A stretch of DNA of 64,000 nucleotides from Hymenobacter jejuensis (GTDB lineage: Bacteria > Bacteroidota > Bacteroidia > Cytophagales > Hymenobacteraceae). Below the pieces are notes generated by a model that saw only the letters and a program-made list of their open reading frames with translations, searched no databases and had not been told where the DNA came from. The position numbers and the translations under genes are program-made. Below, piece by piece: positions 7,957 through 17,115 of the stretch (positions are counted from its first letter, which is position 1; every line of letters starts with the position of its first letter). Where the stretch lies: contig NZ_CP040896.1 of the NCBI RefSeq assembly GCF_006337165.1, forward strand, positions 3,720,001 to 3,784,000, in the 5' to 3' direction.

Positions 7957-9180
7957 CTATTCATTCAGAGGCCCTAAGGTATACGGGCTAGCCAGTACTT
8001 TTTGTCGCCACACCTCTTTTTCGGCCGCGATGGTGGCTGCCGTGGCAAGCCCGGGGTACAGCCGATAATTGGCATCCGGCCCGGTTTCCGGAAAGTATAT
8101 CTGCGACTTTACATAGCTGCTGAAGTCAAATAAGTTGCTCTGTAGCTGGTGGTTATACTTATACGTGTTGTAGCAAACGCCATTGCGAAATACCCGAATA
8201 TTGTAGAAGTAAGTATTTCCGTTGAGCGAGCGATTGTCGTTGTAGCAATACATCCCGACGTTGAAACCCGGGACCCGCTGCCCATCGGGAGTGAGGGCCG
8301 TAGCCACGATGCGATTGTCGTACCACCAGATGTTGTAGCCGCGCACCAAGGCAATGCCGTACTGGCTGGTTTCCAGCAGGTGGTTGTTGTAGCACTTGAT
8401 GTTGTGGTTGGAGTTTGGCCCTTTTCCGCCATCACCCAGCATAATGCCGCCGCCGCTATGCACTGGGTCCAGCGGTGGGTTGGGATAGGTGCCGAGGCAG
8501 AAGTTGTCGTGAATGAGCAGCGCGTCGGACATGGAGGCGCCCCAGGACTGGAATATGTTAATAAAATCTTCCGTGTCGCATACGAAAGGCTCGTTGACGG
8601 CCATGTTCCAAGCGATCTCCGATTGCTTCAGGTCGCCACAGCTGTTGAGCTGCACAAACTGCGCGGTTTCGCGCCCGCCGTTACGGTATCGTCCGTCGAT
8701 GTTGCGGCAGATGTTGTACCTGATGCTGAGGTGTTTCGCAATGGAAGGGTCATCTACCTGCATGTCTGCCAAGTAGATACCGCTGGTGTGCTCGATGTAA
8801 TTGTGCTCAAATTTGAGGTAGCGCGTCCCGTTGGCGTCGAGGGTTTTGCCGCGGCGCTTGTTGTTAAGCGTCTGGGGGCCAGCCCACAAATGGGTATTGA
8901 CGATGGTCAGGTGGTTGTTCTTAAATTTAGCGTCGATCAAGTCACCCGCCCCGTACACGTTGGCGCCGTCGAGCGTAACCGGTTGCGTAGTTCGGATGCG
9001 CACCGCGGGCACATTGCTGTCCAGGCTGCGGTAGTTGCCACGGTACGTACCCCCGCGCGTAATCGTGAGGGGCTCCTGCCAAACCAGTGCCTGCGGGGCC
9101 GGCGCAACATAGTCCAAGCCATGATGGCCATTTGTGCGGACTACTATGGTAACCAGTAAGTAGATAAGAAGCTGAATCAT
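7957..9180 (-). CDS. Secreted right-handed beta-helix protein (pectate-lyase-like fold)
   Basis: 407 residues from the ATG at 9178-9180. Upstream in-frame starts are rejected because this Met opens a signal sequence (MIQLLIYLLVTIVV). Residues about 45-330 show irregular parallel beta-helix rungs rich in Asn ladders (FKNNHLTIVNTHLW, LSIRYNICRNIDG, NIKCYNNHLLE, NIWWYDNRIV). The fold is shared by pectate lyases, polygalacturonases and carbohydrate epimerases. No certain catalytic Asp/Lys set could be identified, so lyase or hydrolase activity is inferred only from fold. It is divergent from the SusC gene and may use the same operator region. A role in pectic polysaccharide breakdown fits the adjacent arabinan locus. 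Confidence 0.65.
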   Translation of the reverse strand: MIQLLIYLLVTIVVRTNGHHGLDYVAPAPQALVWQEPLTITRGGTYRGNYRSLDSNVPAVRIRTTQPVTLDGANVYGAGDLIDAKFKNNHLTIVNTHLWAGPQTLNNKRRGKTLDANGTRYLKFEHNYIEHTSGIYLADMQVDDPSIAKHLSIRYNICRNIDGRYRNGGRETAQFVQLNSCGDLKQSEIAWNMAVNEPFVCDTEDFINIFQSWGASMSDALLIHDNFCLGTYPNPPLDPVHSGGGIMLGDGGKGPNSNHNIKCYNNHLLETSQYGIALVRGYNIWWYDNRIVATALTPDGQRVPGFNVGMYCYNDNRSLNGNTYFYNIRVFRNGVCYNTYKYNHQLQSNLFDFSSYVKSQIYFPETGPDANYRLYPGLATAATIAAEKEVWRQKVLASPYTLGPLNE

Positions 9181-9588
9181 TCTTTTACGACAACAGACGA
9201 AAAGCGCGAAAAGCGCCCTGCAAAAGTCGTAATCTGGTTTTAAAAACACAGAAATCCAGCAGGAAGAGGTCCTTCGCCGTCTTATCCGCATGCTCTGATG
9301 AGCTACAACCAAACTGTGTCCGGTTGGCGATATTTTGTAAGGTAGTATACCTAGTCCTCTAATCGGTACTAGGCTTTATGCTACTGAGTCTAAAAACCTC
9401 ACAATTTCTTTTGTTATTTTTTTGTTTTCTGCTATTCTTACGGTGTAGTTGCCCAAAGCGAAGCGCCGTGCCGCTTCCCGTTTGTTTTACCACCCCTCAC
9501 AAATCTTTGTATAACAAGTAGTTACGTTGCCTTCGGTTGGTTTTCAAAATCATAAGAGGTACAGCTAGCAACTTTTTTTGAGTCATTT

Positions 9589-9602
9589 CACAATCGTTTG
9601 TG
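9589..9602. promoter_or_regulatory. LacI-type operator, copy 1
   Basis: CACAATCGTTTGTG sits inside the near-palindrome TCACAATCGTTTGTGA (9588-9603), 59 bases before the SusC start. It shares the central CG and inverted CACAA/TTGTG arms of LacI-family sites and recurs across the locus. Confidence 0.7.
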
Positions 9603-9613
9603 ATGTTTTTTTG

Positions 9614-9627
9614 CACAATCGTTTGTG
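9614..9627. promoter_or_regulatory. LacI-type operator, copy 2
   Basis: A second identical CACAATCGTTTGTG lies 25 bases downstream of copy 1 and 34 bases before the SusC ATG. Tandem sites at this spacing allow cooperative binding or overlap of the promoter. Confidence 0.7.
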
Positions 9628-9661
9628 TGTCATTCCCCCAACAATTCCCCCATAATACTTT

Positions 9662-12600
9662 ATGAAAAAGCCAGTACCCAAATTGAGCCGGCTAACCCTG
9701 CCAGCATTACTCTGCTGCCTGCCCCTGTTGACGGAGGCAGGCATCCCGGTGCCCAAAGCGAACTATATGTTCGGCTTGTTGCAGGCCGATGTAACCGTAA
9801 CAGGTCGCGTAGTAGATGAAAAAGGCTCCGGCCTGCCGGGCGTAAACGTAGTGGTGCGCGGCACTTCCAACGGTACCCAAACCGATGTGGACGGCCGGTA
9901 CACGCTCACGGCCCCTGACAATGCGACGCTGGTCTTCTCCTACGTAGGCTACACGGCGCAGGAAGTGCCCGTAAGCGGTCGCACAACCGTTAATGTTTCT
10001 CTGGCTCCCGATGCCAAAGCCTTGTCGGAAGTAGTGGTGGTGGGTTACCTGACCGAAAACCGGCAGAACGTGACCAGCGCCGTTAGCAGTCTTGATGTGA
10101 AGGAAGCTACCAAAGCTCCTGTGGCCACCGCTACCCAGGCCCTGCAAGGCCGGGTAGCCGGTGTGCAGGTGCAGGGCACCGGCGGCCCCGGCGATTCACC
10201 GGTGATTACCATTCGCGGTATTGGTACGCTGGGCAACGCCAGCAGCGCCCCGCTTTACGTGATCGACGGCTTATGGACGGACAACATCCGCGATCTGAAC
10301 CCCAATGACATTGAAACCTTAAACGTACTGAAAGACGCCTCCTCAACGGCTATTTACGGTTCGCGCGGCGCCAACGGGGTGGTACAGATCACAACCAAAA
10401 AAGGCAAGTCGGGCGCACCCAGCATTGGGTTTAATGCCTACGCTGGCGTCGACAATGTGTACAAACGCTATAAGCTGACCAACGCCAGTGAATGGGCCGA
10501 CCGCGCAGTACAAGCCTACGCCAACGCTGGGCTTGATCCCCTGAATGCCGGACAGAACAGCCTGGCTGGCGCCGTGAAAGGCCCCGGTGGAAAGTTTGAC
10601 CCCTCGGTAGATACGGATTGGCAGAAAGAATTTTTCCGTACCGGTAAGGTGGAAGACTACAACGTGACCTTCTCCGGTGGTACGGCCTCGGAAAAGAACG
10701 CGACCAATTTCCTGGTGTCCGGCGAGTACTTTCACCAGCAGGGTATTGTGAAAGGCCCTGACTTTGAGCGCTATAGCTTGCGTCTCAATTCGGGCTTGAC
10801 TCGTGGTCGCTTCAAGTTTCAGGAAAATGCGCAGCTAACGCACATCAACACGACGCTGCTCAACGGCTTTCCGTTCATCGACGTGCTGCTGATGCTGCCC
10901 AGCATTCCGGTGTATGACCCCAACAACAACGGGGGCTTTGGCACGGGCTCCACTACCCTCAACACGTTTGCAACCAACCCCATTGGTGCGCAGTCGCTGC
11001 TCAACCGCCGGCAAAACGACAACCGGTTGGCCGGCAACATCGGCGTTGATTATTCCTTCTTCGACTTCCTGACCTACCGCCTCAACGTAGCCATGGACGG
11101 CCACGTGTACAACAACAGAGACACTCAGAAAGCCGGCATTATTCGCCAGAACACGGCCATCAACACCTCGTCGCTGAGCGAATTTCAGGGTTACGACGTG
11201 TTCATGCTGGCTGAAAACACCCTCAATTTCAACAAAACGTTTGGTAACCACCACGTAAACGCGCTGGTAGGCTACTCCGAGCAAAGCTACCTGCAGCACA
11301 ACACCACGGTGCAGCGGCAGGGCTACACCAGTGTTCCGCAGTACTACTTCCAGCTCGATGCGGGCCCCAACGCAGGCATCAGCGGCGGCTCGACGATCGA
11401 AAACTCAAAGCGGTCTTACTTCTCACAGGTCACCTACGATTACAAGAACCGCTATTTGGTTTCGGGCAGCTTCCGCCGCGACGGTTCCTCGAAGTTTTCG
11501 AAGGCCAACCGGTGGGGCAACTTCGGAGCCGGCTCGCTGGGATGGCGCGTCAGCGAAGAAGATTTCTTCAAAGATGCCGTGCCCATGGTCAGCAACCTGA
11601 AGCTGCGGGCCAGCTACGGCGTGAACGGTAACGACGGCCTGGGTGGTGCCTACGGCGGCAACTACCTGACGTCACCCATTATCAACCAGAACGTTAACTA
11701 CGTAGATGGTGCCGGAAACATCGTAAACGGCTCGGCCCAGATTACGCTCAGCAGCCCCGACATTCAGTGGGAAGAGCGCTACACCAAAGACGCCGGTCTG
11801 GACCTGGCTTTGCTGGAAAACCGACTGACGGTTTCGGCCGACTACTACATCTCTGAAACCAGAAAAGCACTGGCACCGGTCGTAATTCCGGTGTACTTGG
11901 GCAACTTCGGCGGGGCTGTATTCCAGAATGCCGGTAACCTCGAAAACCGCGGCTTTGAGTTTGCATTAGGCTACCACGAAAACCGCCACGACTTCGTCTA
12001 CGGCGCTGATTTCACCCTGACTACGATCAAAAACCGCGTAACGAAGGTGCCAACCGAAGGCCAGTCGTTTTCAGACGGTATCGGCCTGACCCGTACGCAG
12101 GTAGGCCAGCCAGTAGGCGCGTTCTTCCTGATTCCGTTCGACGGCATCTTCCAGTCAAAAGATGAGGTGAACAACTACAAGAGCTCGTCGGGGAAAGTTA
12201 TCGAGCCCTATGCTTCGGCCGGCGACGTGCGCTACAAGGACACCAACGACGACGGTGTAATTGATACCAAAGACCGTGTGTTTGTGGGCAGCCCCTTCCC
12301 TAAGCTGCAAATGGGCCTGAACCTAAACGCCGCCTATAAAGGCTTCGACGTTTCGGTGTTTCTGCAAGCCGTAACCGGCAACCAGGTATTCAACCGCGCC
12401 AAGGCTGCCCTAGAATACTACAACGGCCCCAACAACTACGAAAGCGACGTGCACCCCTGGACACCCGAAAACCGCTCGACGACTACACCGCGCCTGTTAC
12501 AGGGTGGGGGAGCCGGCGACCTGGGCCTGGCGGCTTCTTCCAACGCGCTGTTTAACACCACGCGCTGGCTGCAAGACGGCGACTACCTGCGCCTGAAGAA

Positions 12601-12820
12601 CATCCAGATTGGCTACACGTTCCCCAAAACGCTGACCAGCAAAGTGCCTAGCCTCGGCAGCGTGCGGGTGTACGTAACGGGTCGTAACGTGCTGACCTTC
12701 ACTAAGTACTCGGGCTTTGACCCAGAAACTCCCGGCACCGGCTTCTACGGCCGTGGCATCGACGACGGCTCGTATCCCAACGTGCGCACGTTCACCGGAG
12801 GCGTTCAGGTCAACTTCTAA
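9662..12820 (+). CDS. SusC-family TonB-dependent outer-membrane transporter (arabinan locus)
   Basis: 1052 residues, normal length for the family. A signal peptide of about 27-30 residues is followed by a carboxypeptidase-D-like regulatory domain (about 46-118, VTVTGRVVDEKGSGLPGVNVVVRGTSNG), a TonB-box-like EVVVVGY (123-129), a plug domain (about 135-245, ending AIYGSRGANGVVQITTKKG) and a 22-strand-type barrel. It imports glycans across the outer membrane using TonB energy, with the SusD lipoprotein encoded 63 bases downstream as lid. Two LacI-type operators precede it. Neighbouring arabinan enzymes suggest arabino-oligosaccharides as ligand; this is inference from context. Confidence 0.92.
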   Translation: MKKPVPKLSRLTLPALLCCLPLLTEAGIPVPKANYMFGLLQADVTVTGRVVDEKGSGLPGVNVVVRGTSNGTQTDVDGRYTLTAPDNATLVFSYVGYTAQEVPVSGRTTVNVSLAPDAKALSEVVVVGYLTENRQNVTSAVSSLDVKEATKAPVATATQALQGRVAGVQVQGTGGPGDSPVITIRGIGTLGNASSAPLYVIDGLWTDNIRDLNPNDIETLNVLKDASSTAIYGSRGANGVVQITTKKGKSGAPSIGFNAYAGVDNVYKRYKLTNASEWADRAVQAYANAGLDPLNAGQNSLAGAVKGPGGKFDPSVDTDWQKEFFRTGKVEDYNVTFSGGTASEKNATNFLVSGEYFHQQGIVKGPDFERYSLRLNSGLTRGRFKFQENAQLTHINTTLLNGFPFIDVLLMLPSIPVYDPNNNGGFGTGSTTLNTFATNPIGAQSLLNRRQNDNRLAGNIGVDYSFFDFLTYRLNVAMDGHVYNNRDTQKAGIIRQNTAINTSSLSEFQGYDVFMLAENTLNFNKTFGNHHVNALVGYSEQSYLQHNTTVQRQGYTSVPQYYFQLDAGPNAGISGGSTIENSKRSYFSQVTYDYKNRYLVSGSFRRDGSSKFSKANRWGNFGAGSLGWRVSEEDFFKDAVPMVSNLKLRASYGVNGNDGLGGAYGGNYLTSPIINQNVNYVDGAGNIVNGSAQITLSSPDIQWEERYTKDAGLDLALLENRLTVSADYYISETRKALAPVVIPVYLGNFGGAVFQNAGNLENRGFEFALGYHENRHDFVYGADFTLTTIKNRVTKVPTEGQSFSDGIGLTRTQVGQPVGAFFLIPFDGIFQSKDEVNNYKSSSGKVIEPYASAGDVRYKDTNDDGVIDTKDRVFVGSPFPKLQMGLNLNAAYKGFDVSVFLQAVTGNQVFNRAKAALEYYNGPNNYESDVHPWTPENRSTTTPRLLQGGGAGDLGLAASSNALFNTTRWLQDGDYLRLKNIQIGYTFPKTLTSKVPSLGSVRVYVTGRNVLTFTKYSGFDPETPGTGFYGRGIDDGSYPNVRTFTGGVQVNF

Positions 12821-12883
12821 TTTTTTCGAAGCTGTTGCGATAACTCCCAGTCTCGGATCAAACCCTCTTCTTTTGACAACGAT

Positions 12884-14416
12884 ATGAAAATCAATAAGTT
12901 ACCAGCTTTCCTGCTAGCGGCCAGCCTCTTTGTGGCCACTAGCTGCGAGAAAGACCTGCTGGATAAAACGAACCCGAACGCCCCCTCCACGTCGCAGTTC
13001 TGGAAAACCCAGGATGATGCTATCAAAGGGGTATATTCCTGCTACTCAGGCATTCAGCAGTACGCTTGCTACGGGCACTCCTGGCAATTCATCACGGCCC
13101 GCTCCGACGAATCGTATAGCCAGAGCCCGTTCGTGGACCTGGCCATCTTCACGCGTTTCATTCAGGCCGATAACAACTTCTTCATTTCGTCTTTCGCCTG
13201 GAACGACTATTACCGCACCATCTACCGGACCAACCAGGTACTGACGCACGTGCCGGAAATCAGCATGGACGAAACGCTGAAAAAGCGCCTGCTGGCCGAA
13301 ACCCGCTTTGTGCGGGCGCTCATGTACTTTGACTTGGATTCGTTCTTCGGCAACGTACCCCTGATCACCACCGAGTCAGTAGTAACGACCCGCGCTCCGC
13401 AGGCTACACCGGCCCAGGTGGAGGCTCAGGTTATTGCCGATTTGCAGGCTGCTATTCCCGATTTGCCCCTGACTTACAGCGGCGTCGACAAGGGCCGGGC
13501 TACGAAAGGCGCCGCGCAGGCATTGTTGGCCAAGATGTACTTGCAGCAGCGCAAGTGGAGCGAAGCTTCCGCGCTGCTCGGCCAAATCATCAATTCGAAC
13601 ACGTATTCGCTGGTACCCAACTACTTAGACAACTTCACCGAAACCAACGAAAACAACAGCGAATCGGTGTTTGAGGTGCAATACACTGGTTTGCCGCTGG
13701 ATGTAGGCCAGGGCCAGGACAACGCTTCGGCTTCGGAAGCCTACGACCGCCCGAACTTCTTTGGTCCGCCGATCTATTCGTTTTCCGACGTGCAGCCCCG
13801 CAAATGGTTGCTTGATGCTTATACCGACTCGACGGTGGCCTTCGCTCCCGGCAGCACCAAAAAGCACCTGATTGACCCGCGCCGCGACATTTCGATCATC
13901 AGCAGCGTCAATCCGGATAAGTTTTACGGCAAAACCTTCACGGAGCTGGGCTACAACCCCAGCCAGCAATACTGGCGCAAGTACCTGAACGACCGCACCC
14001 GCACGACACCCGAAAACTTTACGTCGGGCATCAACTTCCGCGTGATTCGGTACGCCGACGTGCTGCTGCTGCAAGCCGAAGCCCTCAACGAACTTGGGCA
14101 GACGTCGGCGGCGGTGCCGCTCGTCAACCAGGTGCGGGCTCGTGTAGGTTTGGCCCCGTTGACTGCTGCTAACTTCACGCAAAGCAGCCTGCGCTTGCAG
14201 ATGCGCAACGAGCGGGCCAAGGAGTTGGCCGGCGAAGGCCAGCGCTGGTTTGATATCCTGCGTTGGGGCTTGCTAGACAACCAGGCCGGCATCGACGACC
14301 TCAAAACCCGCGACGTTGATTTCGTCAACTTCGTGTTGGGCAAGTCGAAATTGCTGCCCATTCCGCAATCAGATATCGACATTGACCCGAACATCAAGCA
14401 GAATCCTGGCTACTAA
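12884..14416 (+). CDS. SusD/RagB-family glycan-binding lipoprotein
   Basis: 510 residues. The lipoprotein signal ends VATSC, with Cys21 as the lipid anchor. The SusD fold is shown by the N-terminal TNPNAPSTSQFW region, TPR-like helices (RFVRALMYFDLDSFFGNVPL) and the conserved C-terminal block RNERAKELAGEGQRWFDILRWG, ending LLPIPQSDIDIDPNIKQNPGY. It works as the surface lid on the SusC barrel encoded just upstream and binds oligosaccharides. The pair forms an operon closed by a strong terminator at 14445. Confidence 0.92.
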   Translation: MKINKLPAFLLAASLFVATSCEKDLLDKTNPNAPSTSQFWKTQDDAIKGVYSCYSGIQQYACYGHSWQFITARSDESYSQSPFVDLAIFTRFIQADNNFFISSFAWNDYYRTIYRTNQVLTHVPEISMDETLKKRLLAETRFVRALMYFDLDSFFGNVPLITTESVVTTRAPQATPAQVEAQVIADLQAAIPDLPLTYSGVDKGRATKGAAQALLAKMYLQQRKWSEASALLGQIINSNTYSLVPNYLDNFTETNENNSESVFEVQYTGLPLDVGQGQDNASASEAYDRPNFFGPPIYSFSDVQPRKWLLDAYTDSTVAFAPGSTKKHLIDPRRDISIISSVNPDKFYGKTFTELGYNPSQQYWRKYLNDRTRTTPENFTSGINFRVIRYADVLLLQAEALNELGQTSAAVPLVNQVRARVGLAPLTAANFTQSSLRLQMRNERAKELAGEGQRWFDILRWGLLDNQAGIDDLKTRDVDFVNFVLGKSKLLPIPQSDIDIDPNIKQNPGY

Positions 14417-14444
14417 TTCTGCCAGTTGATCAGCAGAACGTGAG

Positions 14445-14485
14445 ACAGCCGTTCCGGGCCGCAATCCGGAACGGCTGTTTTGTTT
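14445..14485 (+). terminator. Terminator after SusD
   Basis: ACAGCCGTTCCGG (14445-14457) pairs with CCGGAACGGCTGT (14466-14478), followed by TTTTGTTT overlapping the stem end. It separates the SusCD unit from the GH43 gene. Confidence 0.8.
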
Positions 14486-14498
14486 GGGCGAACGGATG

Positions 14499-14541
14499 CT
14501 GTATTTGAGTGTTTATAAATAATTGAATATCAATGTATTGT
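14499..14541. repeat. AT-rich dispersed element, copy A
   Basis: CTGTATTTG followed by GTTTATAAATAATTGAATAT and CAATGTATTGTA. It aligns well with the copy at 52121-52167 and overlaps the GH43 start codon. The function of this element family is unknown. Confidence 0.45.
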
Positions 14542-15618
14542 AAAATAAGTTTCTCCCGTTCACGCTGGCTGGCGCTGCTGCTGGCGCTGGGCTTGCTGGG
14601 GTGCAGCAAAGGCGGCGATACCCCTGTAACGCCGGCTCCACCAGTCGTGACGCCGCCAAGCACAACTGCCACCTTCACCAATCCGCTGTTGCCCTCCGGC
14701 CCCGATCCGTGGGTATATCAAAAGGACGGCTCGTATTACTACATGCACACGCTCAATACCCAGTTGCGCATCTGGAAAACGGCGAAGATGTCGGAGCTAG
14801 GCAACGCCAACAGCACGGTCGTCTGGACGCCGCCGGCCACCGGGGTAGCTTCGGGCAACCTGTGGGCGCCGGAGCTGTATCAGTTTGACGGTAAGTGGTA
14901 TATCTATTACTCTGCGGGGCCCAACGGCACCGACTTAGGGCAGCAGCGCACCTGGGTTTTGGAGAACTCCGCCGCCGACCCTACTACCGGCACCTGGACC
15001 AGCAAGGGCCGTATTTTCAGCGCTGCGGCCGATTTTTGGGCTATCGACGGCACGGTGCTGGAGCAGAACAACAAGCGCTATTTCATCTGGTCGGGGCACA
15101 ACGGAATTGATGCCATTCAGCGCCTTTACATTTCGGAAATGAGTAATCCCTGGACGCTGACCGGGCCGCGCGTGGAGCTTTCGCACCCCGAATATGCATG
15201 GGAAACCGTAGGGCCGCCGTATGTAAACGAAGGCCCCGAGATCCTGAAGCACGGCGACAAAACGTTCTTGGTGTATTCGGCCAGCTTCTGCGGCACCGAC
15301 TACTATTCGCTGGGCCTGCTCACGGCTTCCAACACAGCCGATCCGCTGCTGCCCGCGTCGTGGGTGAAGTCGGCGAAGCCCGTTTTCTCGTCTGACCCCA
15401 GCCACCGCGCCTATGCCACGGGCCACAACGGCTTTTTCACTTCCAAAGATGGGCAGGAAGACTGGATCATTTACCACGCCAACTCCAACCCCAACGAGGG
15501 CTGTGTGGAAAAGCGCAACCCGCGCATGCAGAAGTTTAGCTGGAACGCCGATGGCACTCCCAATTTCGGGATGCCGGTGGCCATCAATACGGCCCTGCCC
15601 CGGCCCGGAGGCGAATGA
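14533..15618 (+). CDS. GH43 family lipoprotein, probable exo-alpha-L-arabinofuranosidase/arabinanase
   Basis: 361 residues. The lipobox LLGC puts the lipid-modified Cys at position 24, then a Pro/Thr linker to residue 45. The five-bladed beta-propeller of GH43 is supported by GPDPW (Asp58, general base), AIDGTV (Asp172, pKa modulator) and NEGPEIL (Glu233, general acid). The overall pattern is closest to exo-acting GH43 enzymes that remove arabinose from 1,5-arabinan ends. Likely anchored in the outer or inner membrane, facing the periplasm or surface. It has its own upstream spacer after the SusD terminator, so it is likely a separate unit. Confidence 0.82.
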   Translation: MYCKISFSRSRWLALLLALGLLGCSKGGDTPVTPAPPVVTPPSTTATFTNPLLPSGPDPWVYQKDGSYYYMHTLNTQLRIWKTAKMSELGNANSTVVWTPPATGVASGNLWAPELYQFDGKWYIYYSAGPNGTDLGQQRTWVLENSAADPTTGTWTSKGRIFSAAADFWAIDGTVLEQNNKRYFIWSGHNGIDAIQRLYISEMSNPWTLTGPRVELSHPEYAWETVGPPYVNEGPEILKHGDKTFLVYSASFCGTDYYSLGLLTASNTADPLLPASWVKSAKPVFSSDPSHRAYATGHNGFFTSKDGQEDWIIYHANSNPNEGCVEKRNPRMQKFSWNADGTPNFGMPVAINTALPRPGGE

Positions 15619-15681
15619 GTTTCGCGAAGCTGTCAATCCAGAGCAAAGCCTATTTCAACAAGAATTTGTCCTGTGAGTTTA

Positions 15682-15695
15682 AACAATCGATTGTG
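15682..15695. promoter_or_regulatory. Variant LacI-type operator before the ara operon
   Basis: AACAATCGATTGTG differs at two bases from the CACAATCGTTTGTG consensus and contains a perfect 12-base palindrome (ACAATCGATTGT). It lies 168 bases before the aldose epimerase gene that starts the ara operon. Confidence 0.5.
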
Positions 15696-15863
15696 TAAGT
15701 CGGATTGAATCTTTACTTTACAACCGTAATCAGCGATACGGTCGCTTCAGAAAATCAGAAAGTGCCTAATATTGAGCTGTATACTTACCAACCGCACTTT
15801 GGGGCTCCTCCCAGTCAGGGGCTGAAATAGTCACTTTCATACCGTCCTTTCCCACCTCTCTCC

Positions 15864-17069
15864 ATGAAAAAAACTTCTTCTGCCGGACTGATCGCCGGTG
15901 TCATGCTCGTAGGTCTGACCAGCGCTTGCAACCAATCGTCGGATACTAGCAAAACGACTGCCGACCAAACGGCCGCTGCCGATTCCACCCAATCTTCCGC
16001 CAACGCTTCTGCTATGAAACCCACTTCCTCGTCTTTCGGCAAAACCCAAGATGGCACGGAGGTGCAGCTGTTTACGCTCACCAATGCCCACGGCATGAAA
16101 GCCACCATCACCAACTACGGCGGCACGGTCACAAGCCTGCTGGTGCCCGACAAAAACGGCAAGTTGGGGGATGTGGTGCTGGGCTTCGACAACGTGAGTG
16201 GCTACCAAAGCCCGGCGTTTCTGAAGTCGGGCCCGTATTTCGGGGCCTTGATCGGGCGCTACGGCAACCGCATCAAAGCCGGCAAGTTCACCGTCGACGG
16301 CAAGGCGTACACCTTGGCTAAGAACAACGGTCCGAACTCGTTGCACGGCGGCCTGAAGGGCTTCGACAAAGTGGTGTGGCAGGCTCAGCCCGGAAGCTCG
16401 GCTGAAGGACAAACGCTGAAGCTCACGTATGTGAGCAAAGACGGCGAGGAAGGGTACCCGGGCAACCTGAACGTAACGGTCGTGTACACCCTCACCGATC
16501 AGGACGAGCTGAAGATCGACTATTCGGCCACGACCGACAAAGCCACGCCCGTCAACCTGACCAACCACAGCTACTTCAACCTCAACCACGGCCAGGGCAA
16601 AGACATCTTGGGCCATGAGGTAACGATCCCGGCCGATCGCTACACCGTGGTGGACGCCACGCTGATCCCGACCGGCGAGCTGCGCCCGGTGAAGGGCACG
16701 CCCTTTGACTTTACCACGCCCCACGCCATCGGCGAGCGCATCGCCCAGGTGCCCGGCGGCTACGACCACAACTGGGTGCTGAACAACGCCAGCGGTATGC
16801 ACGCGGCGGCCAGCGTGTACGACCCGGCTTCGGGCCGCACGATGGACGTGACCACCACCGAGCCCGGGGTGCAGTTCTACACCGGCAACTTCCTCGACGG
16901 TACCCTCACGGGCAAGGGCGGCACGGTATACGGAAAGCACGCGGGCTTCTGCCTGGAAACCCAACACTTCCCCGATTCGCCCAACCAAGCCAAATTCCCG
17001 AGCACTATCCTCAAACCCGGCGACACGTTGCACACCACGACCGTGTACAAATTTGGTGTGCGCAAGTAG
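15864..17069 (+). CDS. galM: Aldose 1-epimerase (mutarotase) lipoprotein
   Basis: 401 residues. The lipoprotein signal ends LTSAC (Cys22), followed by a Ser/Thr/Ala linker to about residue 55. The mutarotase beta-sandwich then shows NSLHGG (His161), NLTNHSYFNL (catalytic His235) and FCLETQHFPDSPNQ (catalytic Glu365). It interconverts the anomers of aldoses. A secreted copy beside araBDA suggests it presents the right anomer of arabinose to the symporter. It is probably the first gene of the operon running to 24890, followed by araB after 46 bases. Confidence 0.88.
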   Translation: MKKTSSAGLIAGVMLVGLTSACNQSSDTSKTTADQTAAADSTQSSANASAMKPTSSSFGKTQDGTEVQLFTLTNAHGMKATITNYGGTVTSLLVPDKNGKLGDVVLGFDNVSGYQSPAFLKSGPYFGALIGRYGNRIKAGKFTVDGKAYTLAKNNGPNSLHGGLKGFDKVVWQAQPGSSAEGQTLKLTYVSKDGEEGYPGNLNVTVVYTLTDQDELKIDYSATTDKATPVNLTNHSYFNLNHGQGKDILGHEVTIPADRYTVVDATLIPTGELRPVKGTPFDFTTPHAIGERIAQVPGGYDHNWVLNNASGMHAAASVYDPASGRTMDVTTTEPGVQFYTGNFLDGTLTGKGGTVYGKHAGFCLETQHFPDSPNQAKFPSTILKPGDTLHTTTVYKFGVRK

Positions 17070-17115
17070 TTGACTTAGAGTAAGTTGTAAATAAAGGATA
17101 ACAGACCACTTAGCT

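Larger units (their letters stand above)
9181..9661. other. Divergent regulatory region, beta-helix gene / SusC gene
   Basis: 481 bases without a supported gene. The right part is AT-rich and carries two copies of the CACAATCGTTTGTG operator close to the SusC start. The left part has no recognised element. Confidence 0.5.

Noticed and set aside
8149..9159. Plus-strand open frame of about 336 codons
   Set aside because: Antisense to the beta-helix protein; Val/Ala/Asp-rich shadow sequence.
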